NCBI GenBank assembly: GCA_022842185.1
Contig: JALHQB010000007.1
Span: 1-64,000 of the forward strand
Length of the DNA: 64,000 nucleotides
From: Acetobacteraceae bacterium
GTDB lineage: Bacteria > Pseudomonadota > Alphaproteobacteria > Acetobacterales > Acetobacteraceae
Reading direction: 5' to 3'
Shown here: piece after piece, positions 1 through 8,155 of the stretch
How the letters are laid out: the number at the start of each line of letters is the position of its first letter
How positions within the stretch are numbered: position 1 is the first letter of the stretch
The notes under the pieces: generated by a model
The model's input: the letters and a program-made list of their open reading frames with translations, nothing else
Databases searched by the model: none
Told to the model about the DNA's origin: nothing
Translations under genes and position numbers: made by a program

Positions 1-1
1 C

Positions 2-1183
2 GCGGCAGCGCGGGGGATGCGCGCGGGCGACCGGGCCCGCGCGGGCGCCCATGCGGCGGCGGCAACGGCGGCGCTGGCGCTGGGTGTGGCGATGGTCCTG
101 CGCGACCAATGGCTGACTCTGGCCGTCGCCCTGTTCCTGCCGCCCCTGGCGATGATCGGCGCGCGAACGGGGCTCGACGCGCTGCGCCGCGTCGGCGCCG
201 TCGTCGCGGCGCTGGTGCTGGTGCGGCTGGGGCTGAATGGCTTCGTGCTCGGCTATGACTGGGGGCAGGCGCCGCTGCTGAACGGGCTGCTGCTTGCCTA
301 TGGCGTGCCGGCGGCATGCTTCTGGTGGGCGGCGCGCATCTTCCTCCGCCAGCGCGACGGCATCGTGGTGCGGCTGCTGGAATGCGGCGCGGTGTTGTTC
401 GCCACGCTGCTGGTGCTGCTGGAGATCCGCCATGCTTTCCAACGCGGCGCGCTGGCCAGTGAACGGTGGGATTTCGCCGAGGCCGCCTGGCAATGCACGG
501 CGCTGTTCGCCTGCGCGACGGTCGCGTTGCTGGTGCACCGCCGCAACAGCCGTGTGGCGCTTCTGTGGGCGGCGCGTGCGGCCGGGCTGGCCGGCTTGCT
601 GGTCGGGTTGTTCCTCCTGATCGACAATCCTTGGATCACCAACAGCGGTGTCGGCGCAGTCCCGGTGCTGAATGCGCTCGCACCAGCCTACCTGCTGCCG
701 GCCCTGCTGGTCGCCTGGGCGGTCGCGCGCGCGCCGGAAGCCCGCCAGCCGCCGGGTGCCGCGCAGCTGCTGTCGCTCTATGTGCTCGGTGCCGCCTTCG
801 CCTGGGTGACGCTGGAAGTGCGACGCGCCTTCCATCCGGAAAAGATCGGGGTGGCGTCAGTCGGCGAGGCGGAGATGTACGCCTATTCCGGCGCCTGGCT
901 GCTGCTCGGGGCGGTTCTCGTCGCCATCGGCATCCGCAGCGGCCGGAAGGAAATCCGGCTTGCGGCGCTCACCGTCATCGCGGCGGCGACCTTCAAGGTG
1001 TTCCTGGTGGACATGGCTGCGCTGGTCGGGCTGTGGCGCGTCCTGTCCTTCCTGGGGCTGGGACTGGCGCTCATCGCGCTGGGGGCGATCTACCGGCGCT
1101 TCGTGGTGGCGCGGCCGGCGGCGGGGGGAAGCGGTGGAGCAGCGCTGCCCCCGACTTCGGGGGTTGCCCAGCCCGAGGCATAG
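2..1183 (+). CDS. DUF2339-type polytopic membrane protein, 3' part
   Basis: The frame is open from the first bases of the window, so this is probably the C-terminal part of a longer protein (DUF2339 proteins commonly exceed 800 residues). The visible 388 or so residues are almost entirely hydrophobic helices separated by short Arg-rich loops. The last 60 residues carry the family's typical ending: a charged RLAALTVIAAATFKVFLVD stretch, then LWRVLSFLGLGLALIAL and a final YRRF. Function of the family is unknown. A possible internal start is the ATG at 17, but the open frame upstream argues against it being the true start. It converges on the phosphatase operon, with hairpins between them. Confidence 0.72.
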   Translation, partial: AAARGMRAGDRARAGAHAAAATAALALGVAMVLRDQWLTLAVALFLPPLAMIGARTGLDALRRVGAVVAALVLVRLGLNGFVLGYDWGQAPLLNGLLLAYGVPAACFWWAARIFLRQRDGIVVRLLECGAVLFATLLVLLEIRHAFQRGALASERWDFAEAAWQCTALFACATVALLVHRRNSRVALLWAARAAGLAGLLVGLFLLIDNPWITNSGVGAVPVLNALAPAYLLPALLVAWAVARAPEARQPPGAAQLLSLYVLGAAFAWVTLEVRRAFHPEKIGVASVGEAEMYAYSGAWLLLGAVLVAIGIRSGRKEIRLAALTVIAAATFKVFLVDMAALVGLWRVLSFLGLGLALIALGAIYRRFVVARPAAGGSGGAALPPTSGVAQPEA

Positions 1184-1250
1184 AGCGAACTGCGCCAGTG
1201 CGGTCTGGCGCCAAACGCTCTACGCCATTGTTTGATCGAGCATCTTCACG

Positions 1251-1276
1251 CGCGTGACTGAGTCCAGTCAGACGCG
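1251..1276. terminator. Hairpin between convergent genes
   Basis: CGCGTGACTG, a 4-base loop, then CAGTCAGACGCG: a stem of two 5-bp blocks with a 2-base bulge. It lies between the convergent DUF2339 and phosphatase genes and shares the GACTG/CAGTC core with the palindrome at 23044-23083. There is no long T run, so the terminator role is inferred. Confidence 0.5.
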
Positions 1277-1283
1277 ATCTGCT

Positions 1284-1865
1284 CTAAGCCGGCAGATGCG
1301 GCAGCGTCACCGGGCTGATGTCCCACACCGCGCCGCTCGCCGGCGGCGAGCAGTAGGTGGGCAGCGCATTGGGCGTCCGCACATTCGGCGTATGCCCCAG
1401 CGCCCGCCGTAGCGCCCGGAACAGCGCACCATGCGCCACCAACAGCACCGGCCCCGGCAGGGCGGTGGCGCGGTTGATCGCGGCGACGGCGCGATCATGC
1501 AGGCCGTTGAAGGTCTCCGCGCCATCCGGCGTGTAGGTACCGTCGACCCAATCATCGTACCAGTCGCCCATCGGCTTGCTTTCCTCGGTGCCGAAGCAGA
1601 CTTCCTGCAGATCCTCATCGGTCGAGACCGGCAGTTGCAGCGCCTCGGCCACGATCTCCGCCGTGCGCAGCGCGCGCGACAGGGGGGATGACACGATGGT
1701 GACGATGCCACGATCGACCATCGCCAGGGCCGCGCGGCTCGCCTGTGCCAGGCCCACCGTGTTCAGCGGGATGTCGGTGCGGCCCTGGCTGCGGCCCTCG
1801 GCGTTCCAGTCGGTTTCGCCGTGGCGCAGGAACCAGAAGGGAATGGGGTTCAGCAGGATGGTCAT
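1284..1865 (-). CDS. Histidine phosphatase (phosphoglycerate mutase-like) family protein
   Basis: 193 residues of the branch-2-like histidine phosphatase fold. The N-terminal FLRHGETDWNAEGRSQG motif supplies the phospho-accepting His and its Arg, and LLVAHGALFRAL supplies the second catalytic His. The substrate cannot be read from sequence: relatives include phosphoglycerate mutase-like, alpha-ribazole and sugar-phosphate phosphatases. The ATG at 1865 was chosen because it overlaps the RidA stop as ATGA; an upstream open frame lacks family similarity. It is the last gene of a three-gene operon with RidA and a glutathione transferase, which suggests metabolite damage or detoxification work (inference). 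Confidence 0.85.
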   Translation of the reverse strand: MTILLNPIPFWFLRHGETDWNAEGRSQGRTDIPLNTVGLAQASRAALAMVDRGIVTIVSSPLSRALRTAEIVAEALQLPVSTDEDLQEVCFGTEESKPMGDWYDDWVDGTYTPDGAETFNGLHDRAVAAINRATALPGPVLLVAHGALFRALRRALGHTPNVRTPNALPTYCSPPASGAVWDISPVTLPHLPA

Positions 1866-2257
1866 GCGGCGTCCTGTCCAAGGGCGATGCAGGCGAAGGC
1901 GACCTTCGCCTCGGTCGGCACGCCGAAGCGTGCGGTGTGGCGCGCCGGCAGCCCGTTCGGGAAATGCCTGACATATTCCGCGTTGCACTCGGCATAATCC
2001 GCCGGATCGGTGATCAGCATCGTCACCTGCACGGCGCGCGTCAGGTCGCTGCCGGCCTCGCGCAAGATGCTGTCCACCATCGCGAGCGCATTGCGCGTCT
2101 GCTCGGCCGCCGTCGCGCCGCGATGGATGCCCGCGACCGGATCGTGCGGGGCGGAATGCCCCGATACGAAGATCAGGCCGCCCGCGCGCGTCGCCCGGCT
2201 GAAGGGGCGGCGCTCACCAGGTTCGGGGTGGCCGAAGATGTCGAAGGGCGCAGTCAC
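1862..2257 (-). CDS. RidA-family (YjgF/UK114) protein, divergent
   Basis: 131 residues of the RidA fold. RidA enzymes hydrolyse reactive enamine/imine intermediates released by PLP enzymes. The VSGHSAPHD and EQTRNALAMVDSILREAGS stretches and the PARHT segment, which holds the usual catalytic Arg, match the family. The conserved Glu of the C-terminal VEIE motif is replaced (VAFACIAL), so canonical deaminase activity is uncertain and it may belong to an Rid subgroup other than RidA proper. A GTG start at 2257 overlaps the GST stop (GTGA), and the stop overlaps the phosphatase start (ATGA), indicating translational coupling. Confidence 0.8.
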   Translation of the reverse strand: MTAPFDIFGHPEPGERRPFSRATRAGGLIFVSGHSAPHDPVAGIHRGATAAEQTRNALAMVDSILREAGSDLTRAVQVTMLITDPADYAECNAEYVRHFPNGLPARHTARFGVPTEAKVAFACIALGQDAA

Positions 2258-2871
2258 GCCAGGCCTTCGGCCGCCAGGGTGCGTTGCACGGCCGGGCGCG
2301 CCTTCATGCGCGCGTAATGTGCCGCGACATTGGCCGGCAAGTCCTTGTTCAACCGCCCGCTCCACCAAAAGCAGACGTAGAACAGCGCGCTGTCGGCAAA
2401 GGAGTAGTCGCCGGCCAGCCATTCCTTGCCCTCCAACGCCTTGTCCATCAGCGCGAGGCCCTTGGAGAAGATCTCGGCACCGCGCGCCTTCACGGCCTCA
2501 TGGTCGGCTTCCGACGGCGCGAAATTGGCCGGGCGGAAGATGCGGGAAAAGCCCTGCATGTGCAGCGTGGCGACGCAGAAATCGGCGCATTCCAGCGCGC
2601 GCGCCTGGGCGTCCATGCCAACCGGCATCAGCTTGGCGGTCGGGTAGCGGGAGGCGAGCCAGAAGGCGATGGCGGGGTATTCGGTCAGCACCGAACCATC
2701 ATCGCGTTCAAGCGTCGGGACCTTGGATTTCGGATTGACGCCGGTGAACTCCGGCTTGAATTGCGCGCCTTCCCGCAGGTTCACCGGCACCGCGTCATAC
2801 GGCGTGCCGATTTCCTCGAGCAGCACATGGATTCCGAGCGAGCAGGCGCCGGGAGCGTAGTAGAGTTTCAT
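2254..2871 (-). CDS. Beta-class glutathione S-transferase
   Basis: 205 residues. The N-terminal thioredoxin-like domain begins MKLYYAPGACSLGIHVLLEE, with Cys10 in the position typical of bacterial beta-class GSTs. Next comes the SKVPTLERDDGSVLTE cis-Pro/glutathione-binding region, then an all-helical C-terminal domain. It would conjugate glutathione to electrophiles in the cytoplasm. The start at 2871 matches family length; the open frame extends further upstream but that part is not GST-like. It is the first gene of the GST-RidA-phosphatase operon and is divergent from the CsbD gene. Confidence 0.9.
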   Translation of the reverse strand: MKLYYAPGACSLGIHVLLEEIGTPYDAVPVNLREGAQFKPEFTGVNPKSKVPTLERDDGSVLTEYPAIAFWLASRYPTAKLMPVGMDAQARALECADFCVATLHMQGFSRIFRPANFAPSEADHEAVKARGAEIFSKGLALMDKALEGKEWLAGDYSFADSALFYVCFWWSGRLNKDLPANVAAHYARMKARPAVQRTLAAEGLA

Positions 2872-3060
2872 GCCGCGTATCCTTCCGTCCCGCCGCCCCG
2901 GATGCGGCGACGGCGCAAGATCGGGCCGCCTGCGGGCCTTGGCAAGCCGCCCGCGAACAATCCCCCGCGGGGCGACGCGGAAGCTGCAACCCGCCCGCCC
3001 GGTTCGCGTTGGTTTCGTGGTGCCCATGAAGGGCACTGAACAGATGCAAGGACGCAGACC

Positions 3061-3246
3061 ATGGACAAGGATCGTATCGCGGGTATGGCGAAGCAGGCCA
3101 AGGGCGCGATCAAGGACGCGGCCGGCAAGGTGACGGGCGACGCCAAGCTCCAGGCCGAAGGCAAGGCCGACAAGGTCGAGGGCAAGATCCAGAACGCTGC
3201 CGGCAGCGCGAAGGACGCCGTGCGAGACGCCGCGAGCAAGACGTGA
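3061..3246 (+). CDS. CsbD-family stress protein
   Basis: 61 residues, Lys/Ala/Asp-rich and hydrophilic. It has the CsbD pattern MDKDRIAGMAKQAKGAIKDA followed by repeated GKVTGD/GKADKVEGKIQN units. CsbD-like proteins are abundant stress-induced small proteins (sigma-B or stationary phase in other bacteria) of unknown biochemical role. The stop overlaps the GTG start of the next gene by 4 bases, so both are probably co-expressed. Confidence 0.88.
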   Translation: MDKDRIAGMAKQAKGAIKDAAGKVTGDAKLQAEGKADKVEGKIQNAAGSAKDAVRDAASKT

Positions 3247-4127
3247 GCTCACGCTACGCTTCCGAACCCGGGCTCCGCGACGCGGGCCTGGGCGCGGCGG
3301 ATGTCCGGTGGGGCCAGCCGATCGGCGCGGTGATCATCGGAACCGCCGTGGCGCTGGCTGCCGGGGCGGCGTTCGCGGCGCTGGGCACCGCCATCGGCGC
3401 TTCGACGGTCGATGCCGTGGCGCGTGATACGCCCGACGCCGCAACCTTCGCGGTGGCGGGTGGCGCATGGGTCGCGGTGAGCCATGTCGTGGCCGTCGGG
3501 GCCGGTGCCTATGTTGCCGGCCGACTGGCACCCGCCGGGGCGCTGGACCGAGCCGGGTTTCACGGCCTGGGCGTTTGGGCCTTTGCCATCCTGCTGACCC
3601 TGTCGCTGGTCGGAGGTGCCGTCTCACGGCTGGGGTCGACCGCGTCAGGGGTGGTGAGCGGAGTCGCGCAATCCGCGGCGGCTGGTGCCGGGGCTGCGGT
3701 TGGCCAGGTCGATCCGCGTGCCGTTCTCGATCGCGCCCGCGCGGCCTTGTCGGCGCCGGCGGATCCGGCCCGGATGACGGGCGACCAGCGTGCCGCGGCA
3801 ATGGCCGATATCCTTGGCCGGAGGGTGGCGAACGGTTCCTTCACCGAGCAGGACCGGACGCGCGCCGCAGCGCTCGTCGCCGCCGAAGCCGGCATCTCCG
3901 AAGCCGACGCCCGCGCGCGAATCGACGCCTATGAGGCCGAGGCACGGCGGACGGCGGCGGCCGCGGAACAGCGGGCACGCGAAGCGGCGGATGCCGCGGC
4001 GCGCGGCGCGAAAACAGCGGCGATCTGGTTCTTCGTAACGATGCTGGCCGGTGCCCTCGCGGCGTTCTTCGCTGCCCGGGCCGGGGCGTCCCGTGCGTCC
4101 GTTCAGGACGTTCATCGCCTGGCCTGA
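3243..4127 (+). CDS. Membrane protein of unknown function, translationally coupled to CsbD
   Basis: 294 residues from a GTG that overlaps the CsbD stop. Residues about 25-50, 75-100 and 110-135 look membrane-spanning. A long Ala/Arg/Glu-rich helical region follows (about 180-255, probably coiled coil, containing EAEARRTAAAAEQRAREAAD), then one more C-terminal membrane segment (about 260-280). I do not recognise a named family. The pairing with CsbD suggests an envelope stress role, but this rests on position only. Confidence 0.72.
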   Translation: MSSRYASEPGLRDAGLGAADVRWGQPIGAVIIGTAVALAAGAAFAALGTAIGASTVDAVARDTPDAATFAVAGGAWVAVSHVVAVGAGAYVAGRLAPAGALDRAGFHGLGVWAFAILLTLSLVGGAVSRLGSTASGVVSGVAQSAAAGAGAAVGQVDPRAVLDRARAALSAPADPARMTGDQRAAAMADILGRRVANGSFTEQDRTRAAALVAAEAGISEADARARIDAYEAEARRTAAAAEQRAREAADAAARGAKTAAIWFFVTMLAGALAAFFAARAGASRASVQDVHRLA

Positions 4128-4161
4128 GAGACGGGGCGAGGGGCGCCGAGAGGCGTCTCTC
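4126..4161. terminator. Possible bidirectional terminator
   Basis: GAGAGACG (4126-4133) pairs with CGTCTCTC (4154-4161) across a 20-base GC-rich loop. It sits between the convergent membrane protein and methyltransferase genes. The loop is long and no T tract follows, hence moderate confidence. Confidence 0.4.
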
Positions 4162-4185
4162 GCTCCTCAGCGCCGGGCGGACCGT

Positions 4186-4812
4186 TTACATATCGGAATG
4201 GTTATCGTTCCGCGTCGCGAGCCAGACGGTCCTGCCGCCAGAACTCGGATCTTCCACAGTGTGAGCGACGACGCGAAATCCCTGTTCGCCAAGAAGAGCC
4301 GTGTAGACATCGGCATCGAGGCTGGCATGGAACAGGGTCTCGCCAGCATAGCATCCGAGCGCCACGCCATGCGCCGGCCCACTGGTGAACATCAAGGCGG
4401 CGTCAGGCGCCGCATGCGCGGCAAACCGCGAGAACATCGCACGCTGGTCCGCATGGCCAAGATGAAAAAAGCTGTCCCAGGCGATCAGTCCGTTGAAGCT
4501 GCGCCCGAGTGCCATGTCTCGCATGTCGCCATGGATCCACTCGCCATTCGGGAACCGTTCGCGGCACAGGTTCAGCAGGGGCATGGACGCGTCGATGCCG
4601 GTCACCGCGAAGCCACGGGCGATCAGGGTGGACGCGATCGGCGCACCGCCGCCGCACCCGATGTCGAGGACGCTTCCACCGGCGGGCAGCAGCGCGGCAA
4701 AGCGGTCGATCCACGGACCCTCGGCCGGGTGCGTGCCACGATCAGCGGCCCAGGCTAGGCCGTGGCGGGTGTAGAGGTCGATGATGGCGTCGGCAGGGTC
4801 CAATCCGCGCAT
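4186..4812 (-). CDS. Class I SAM-dependent methyltransferase
   Basis: 208 residues with a Rossmann-type methyltransferase core. Motif I is SVLDIGCGGGAP, the acidic end of strand 2 is VTGIDASMPLL, and a WIHGDMRDMAL segment binds the adenine side. It resembles small stand-alone methyltransferases (Methyltransf_25/11 type) whose substrates cannot be predicted. It is transcribed alone, downstream of prs and separated from it by a hairpin at 4860-4882. Confidence 0.82.
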   Translation of the reverse strand: MRGLDPADAIIDLYTRHGLAWAADRGTHPAEGPWIDRFAALLPAGGSVLDIGCGGGAPIASTLIARGFAVTGIDASMPLLNLCRERFPNGEWIHGDMRDMALGRSFNGLIAWDSFFHLGHADQRAMFSRFAAHAAPDAALMFTSGPAHGVALGCYAGETLFHASLDADVYTALLGEQGFRVVAHTVEDPSSGGRTVWLATRNDNHSDM

Positions 4813-4859
4813 CCCCGTCTTCGTGCCCGGCGGCTACGTCGGGCGGGATGGAATCGATT

Positions 4860-4882
4860 GCGCCTGAGAATCAGTCAGGCGC
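4860..4882 (-). terminator. Terminator-like hairpin after prs
   Basis: GCGCCTGA and TCAGGCGC form a perfect 8-bp stem around a 7-base loop, about 80 bases past the prs stop. A longer-range GGAATCG/CGATTCC pairing encloses it. The CTGA/TCAG core recurs in the palindrome at 23044-23083. Confidence 0.55.
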
Positions 4883-4962
4883 GCGAGATGCTCGGTCAGG
4901 CCGATTCCATCACCGGCGAAGTCACCGCGACAGCAAGGCCGCCCGATTCGGTGCCCTGGAGA

Positions 4963-5895
4963 TCAGTTGAACAGCGACGAGACGGATGATTCCTCGCTGA
5001 TCCGCTTCATGGCCTCGGCGAGCAGCGGCGCGATCGTCAACTGGCGCAGATTGCGCGCCAGGCGTACGGCCTCGGTCGCCTGGATCGAATCGGTCACCGT
5101 CATCATCTCGATCGGCGCGGCGCTGATGCGCGCCACGGCGCCGCCCGAAAACACACCATGCGTCACATGCACGCCCACCGATTGCGCGCCGTTCTTCAGC
5201 AGCGCTTCCGCGGCGTTGCACAGCGTGCCGCCGGAATCGACGATGTCATCGACCAGCAGGCAGTGGCGGCCCTCGACCTCGCCGATTACGTTCATCACTT
5301 CCGACACCCCGGCCCGCGGGCGCCGCTTGTCGATGATGGCAAGGTCCACGCCCAGCCGCGCCGCGATCGCGCGGGCGCGCACCACACCGCCGACATCGGG
5401 GGACACGACCATCAATTCGCGCCCGGCATAGCGTTCCTGGATGTCGCGCGAAAACAGCGGCGCGGCGAACAGATTGTCCACGGGAATGTCGAAGAAGCCT
5501 TGGATCTGCGCGGCGTGGAGATCCATCGTCAGCACGCGGTTGGCGCCCGCCGCGGTGATCAGATTCGCCACAAGCTTGGCGCTGATCGGGGTGCGCGGGC
5601 CGGATTTCCGATCCTGCCGCGCATAGCCGAAATACGGGATCACCGCGGTGATGCGCCGCGCCGATGACCGCTTCAGGGCATCGAGCGTGATGAGCAGTTC
5701 CAGCAGATTGTCATTGGCCGGATAGGAGGTGGATTGCACCACAAAGACATCCTCGCCGCGGATGTTTTCATGGATCTCGACGAACACCTCCATGTCGGCA
5801 AAGCGGCGCACCGAGGCATTGGTCAGCGGAATTCCGCAGGCCGCGGCTACGGCCTCGGCCAGGGGCCGGTTGCTGTTGCAGGCGACGATCTTCAT
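4963..5895 (-). CDS. prs: Ribose-phosphate pyrophosphokinase (PRPP synthetase)
   Basis: 310 residues, normal length for class I PRPP synthetase, which makes PRPP from ribose 5-phosphate and ATP for nucleotide, His and Trp synthesis. Diagnostic segments are the ATP-binding [20 protein letters not shown], the metal/catalytic [20 protein letters not shown], and the PRPP-loop [13 protein letters not shown]. It starts at the ATG whose product begins [16 protein letters not shown]. It is a single gene with a hairpin behind it and a palindromic intergenic repeat upstream. Confidence 0.97.
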   Translation of the reverse strand: MKIVACNSNRPLAEAVAAACGIPLTNASVRRFADMEVFVEIHENIRGEDVFVVQSTSYPANDNLLELLITLDALKRSSARRITAVIPYFGYARQDRKSGPRTPISAKLVANLITAAGANRVLTMDLHAAQIQGFFDIPVDNLFAAPLFSRDIQERYAGRELMVVSPDVGGVVRARAIAARLGVDLAIIDKRRPRAGVSEVMNVIGEVEGRHCLLVDDIVDSGGTLCNAAEALLKNGAQSVGVHVTHGVFSGGAVARISAAPIEMMTVTDSIQATEAVRLARNLRQLTIAPLLAEAMKRISEESSVSSLFN

Positions 5896-6127
5896 GGCCG
5901 GGGGGGCTCCGGGCGCCGCAGGGCGTCACTGGCGGGAGGAAGGCGGGCGCTAGGTAGCAACGTGACGCCTTTGTGTAAATCATCGGCGCGGTCGCCATGC
6001 GGCGGCCGCTTGAGTTTGTGCATGGCACTGACGCGGCGGGCGGCCGGCATGCGCCGGCGACCCAAACCAGCGGTCCCTGACACGGACCGGTACGACCCAG
6101 AGGGGCAGTGCCCAATAGGCGCGAAGG

Positions 6128-6354
6128 TTGGAGGGGCGCTGCCCCTCCAAACCACCCCGCCAGGGACCAACGGGTCCCTGGTCCGCGGGACCTTGGCGCT
6201 TGTCACGAAGGGCGATCCTTCACCCGGTCAAATGCCAAGAAAGGGGCGTTCAATTTGGCACCGACCACCGGCGTTCAGCAGCAAAAAAGGAGGTATCCAA
6301 AGGCCTTAAGCCTTTGGTGGGGTGAGGTTTGGAGAGGGACGACGCCACTCTCCA
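6128..6354. repeat. Composite palindromic intergenic repeat, copy 1 (reverse orientation)
   Basis: This occupies the 596-base gap upstream of prs. Four palindromes occur in order. 6128-6150 has GGAGGGGC/GCCCCTCC arms. 6160-6181 has CCAGGGACC/GGTCCCTGG arms. 6297-6317 is CCAAAGGC-CTTAA-GCCTTTGG. 6329-6354 has imperfect TGGAGAG/CTCTCCA arms. The same modules in opposite order occur at 36632-36845 and 61010-61248. No gene is evident in the rest of the gap (5896-6491). Confidence 0.75.
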
Positions 6355-6491
6355 GGGAGCATCATCGCCACCTGTTCGCGCGTATGGGGCAGTGCCCCTC
6401 CATTCCTGCGGCCGCCAGTGCAAGGGCGTGATGCGTGGCCCGCCACATCCCCGCCCCAACTCTCCGCAACGATACCACCGGAACATCCCGA

Positions 6492-6929
6492 ATGCCCCGC
6501 ACCGCACCCCTCATCGCTGCCCTGCTGCTGTTGCTGGCCCCGGCCTTTGCAGGCGCTCAGACCGGGCGGCAATACGATGCGTCCGGTCGTTCAGTCGGCC
6601 GCACCGAAGGGCGCCAGGACACGCAGCGGCACTATGATTCATCCGGGCGCTCCATCGGTCGTTCCGAAACGCGTGGCGATACCACGCGCCACTACGATTT
6701 CTCCGGGCGCACCCAAGGCCGTAGCGAACAGCGTGGGGATACTGCGCGGCACTACGATTCATCCGGCCGATCGACCGGACGCACGGAATGGTCGGGCGAT
6801 CGCGCGCGCCTTTACGATTCTTCGGGCCGCAGCACCGGGCGCATCGAACGCAGCGGCGATACCTGGCGCCGCTACGACGCGCAGGGCCACATGATCGGCC
6901 GCGGAACTGGACCTGCCCCCAACCGTTGA
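6492..6929 (+). CDS. Secreted protein made of six 20-residue YD(x)SGR repeats
   Basis: 145 residues. A clear Sec signal peptide (residues 1 to about 22: Arg, then LIAALLLLLAPAFAGA) precedes six tandem units of exactly 20 residues (26-45, 46-65, 66-85, 86-105, 106-125 and a partial 126-140). Each begins R-x-Y-D and continues with xSGRS-x-GR. The pattern resembles YD/RHS-type or bacterial MORN-like repeats, but the units are too short for a confident family assignment. Mature protein is strongly basic and polar. The ATG at 6492 is set by the signal peptide. It is an isolated gene converging on the phasin gene; function unknown. Confidence 0.75.
   Translation: MPRTAPLIAALLLLLAPAFAGAQTGRQYDASGRSVGRTEGRQDTQRHYDSSGRSIGRSETRGDTTRHYDFSGRTQGRSEQRGDTARHYDSSGRSTGRTEWSGDRARLYDSSGRSTGRIERSGDTWRRYDAQGHMIGRGTGPAPNR
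6567..6911 (+). repeat. 60-bp tandem repeat within coding sequence
   Basis: Nearly six in-frame copies of a 60-bp unit encode the RxYDxSGR repeats. Conserved blocks such as CACTACGATT recur at 60-base spacing. Confidence 0.85.
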
Positions 6930-6995
6930 ATCCGGTGGTGGCCGCCTGGCGCGATCCACGCACACTGGATGGATCGACGCCTCAGGTGCCGGTCG

Positions 6996-7427
6996 TTACT
7001 TGCCCTTGGGAACCAGGCCCTTCACCTCATCCATCGCCTCGGCGAAGCGCTTGTTCAGAACCGACAGCGCCTCGTTGTTCGACTTCTGGATCAGGTCCGC
7101 GATCTCCTGCAGATTCGCGACTGCCTTCTCATAGGTGGACTTGGCCAGCGCTGCCTGCTTCGCCGCCTTGTCCTGCGGGGCATCGGTGGTGGAGAACGCC
7201 TTCATGACCTCGGTCATCTCGGTGACCGAATTCTGCATGATCTCCATGTGCCGCCGCGCGACGGCCTGCGCGCCTTCCAGCGCCACGCGGTTGGCGGTGG
7301 ACAGCGCCTCGATGTTGCGGCGTTGCGCCGCGGCCAGGGCTTCCATGTCGGGCATCGCCGGCATGCGAAACTCGCCGAGGACTTTCATCATGTCGAAATC
7401 TGGTTTGAAACCAAAACGGTCTGACAT
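6996..7427 (-). CDS. Phasin family protein
   Basis: 143 residues, mostly amphipathic helix, with the phasin-type RNIEALSTANRVALEGAQAV and TYEKAVANLQEIADLIQKSN segments. Phasins coat polyhydroxyalkanoate granules and control their number and size. The start is the ATG at 7427, preceded by a good GGGGAGC ribosome site; a GTG one codon upstream is also open. No PHA synthase is in the window, so the granule role is inferred from family. Alternative: a PHA-independent membrane or stress phasin. Confidence 0.88.
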   Translation of the reverse strand: MSDRFGFKPDFDMMKVLGEFRMPAMPDMEALAAAQRRNIEALSTANRVALEGAQAVARRHMEIMQNSVTEMTEVMKAFSTTDAPQDKAAKQAALAKSTYEKAVANLQEIADLIQKSNNEALSVLNKRFAEAMDEVKGLVPKGK

Positions 7428-7518
7428 CACCTGCTCCCCAACGATGCGGGTTGCAGCCTAGACCCTATTTCGCCGCACCGCATCATGAACAGCATGCGGC
7501 ATGCGTCGCACCGCGAGT

Positions 7519-8130
7519 TCAGTCGTCAACGGTGTCGGCGACCATCTGCGGCGGCGCGTCATCGGGCACCAGCCGGAAGGTTCGCCCGATCTGCCCGGCG
7601 CGGTCGAGCAACCTGTCCAGCGCGGCCATGGTGTGGCCGAGATCCTCGCTCTCATCCTCGGCCCAGGCGCGCAGCGTACCGAGCCAGACACCGGCCAGCC
7701 CGAGGGCGAGCAGCCGGCGACGCCCTGCATCCGCCTCGATTTCCGCCGCATCCAGCATCCATCGCATCGACTGCGCGAGGTGCGGCGCGAGCCAGGCCGC
7801 CAGGCCGGGGTCGCGTGGCAAATCCCGCACGAAGCGCAGGATGCCGGCGCGATGCGGCTGCATGGCATCGAGCCGGCGCATCAGCACATCGAACAGCCGG
7901 TCGCGCGCCGCGCCACCCTGGCCGGCAATGGTGCCCGCCAGCACCGCCCGGTCGATGGTCCGGCCATGCAGCACCAGCGCGTCCAGCCGGCAGGGAAACC
8001 GCTCGCGCAGCGTCGCCATCGGCACGCCGGATTCGCCGGCCAATCGCCCCATGGTCAGGCCGGGCCAGCCATGCGCCGCGATCACCCGCCACAGCGCGGC
8101 AATCAGGGCGTCGTCGTTGGTCTCGCTCAT
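7519..8130 (-). CDS. TetR-family transcriptional regulator
   Basis: 203 residues. The N-terminal TetR helix-turn-helix is visible at about residues 10-55 (LTMGRLAGESGVPMATLRERF). The C-terminal ligand-binding region is all-helical and diverged. It starts at the ATG at 8130, 25 bases after the proC stop on the same strand, so it probably belongs to the proC transcript. The ligand and regulon are unknown; autoregulation or control of a distant gene are both possible. Confidence 0.8.
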   Translation of the reverse strand: MSETNDDALIAALWRVIAAHGWPGLTMGRLAGESGVPMATLRERFPCRLDALVLHGRTIDRAVLAGTIAGQGGAARDRLFDVLMRRLDAMQPHRAGILRFVRDLPRDPGLAAWLAPHLAQSMRWMLDAAEIEADAGRRRLLALGLAGVWLGTLRAWAEDESEDLGHTMAALDRLLDRAGQIGRTFRLVPDDAPPQMVADTVDD

Positions 8131-8155
8131 GGGCACAGCATATGGGAAGGCTGGT

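Noticed and set aside
1284..1988. Longer form of the phosphatase gene
   Set aside because: The 41 extra residues overlap the RidA coding region and show no family similarity; ATGA coupling supports the ATG at 1865.
6567..6911. CRISPR-like array
   Set aside because: The 60-bp repeats are contiguous and in frame, encode protein, and have no spacers; no cas genes are present.
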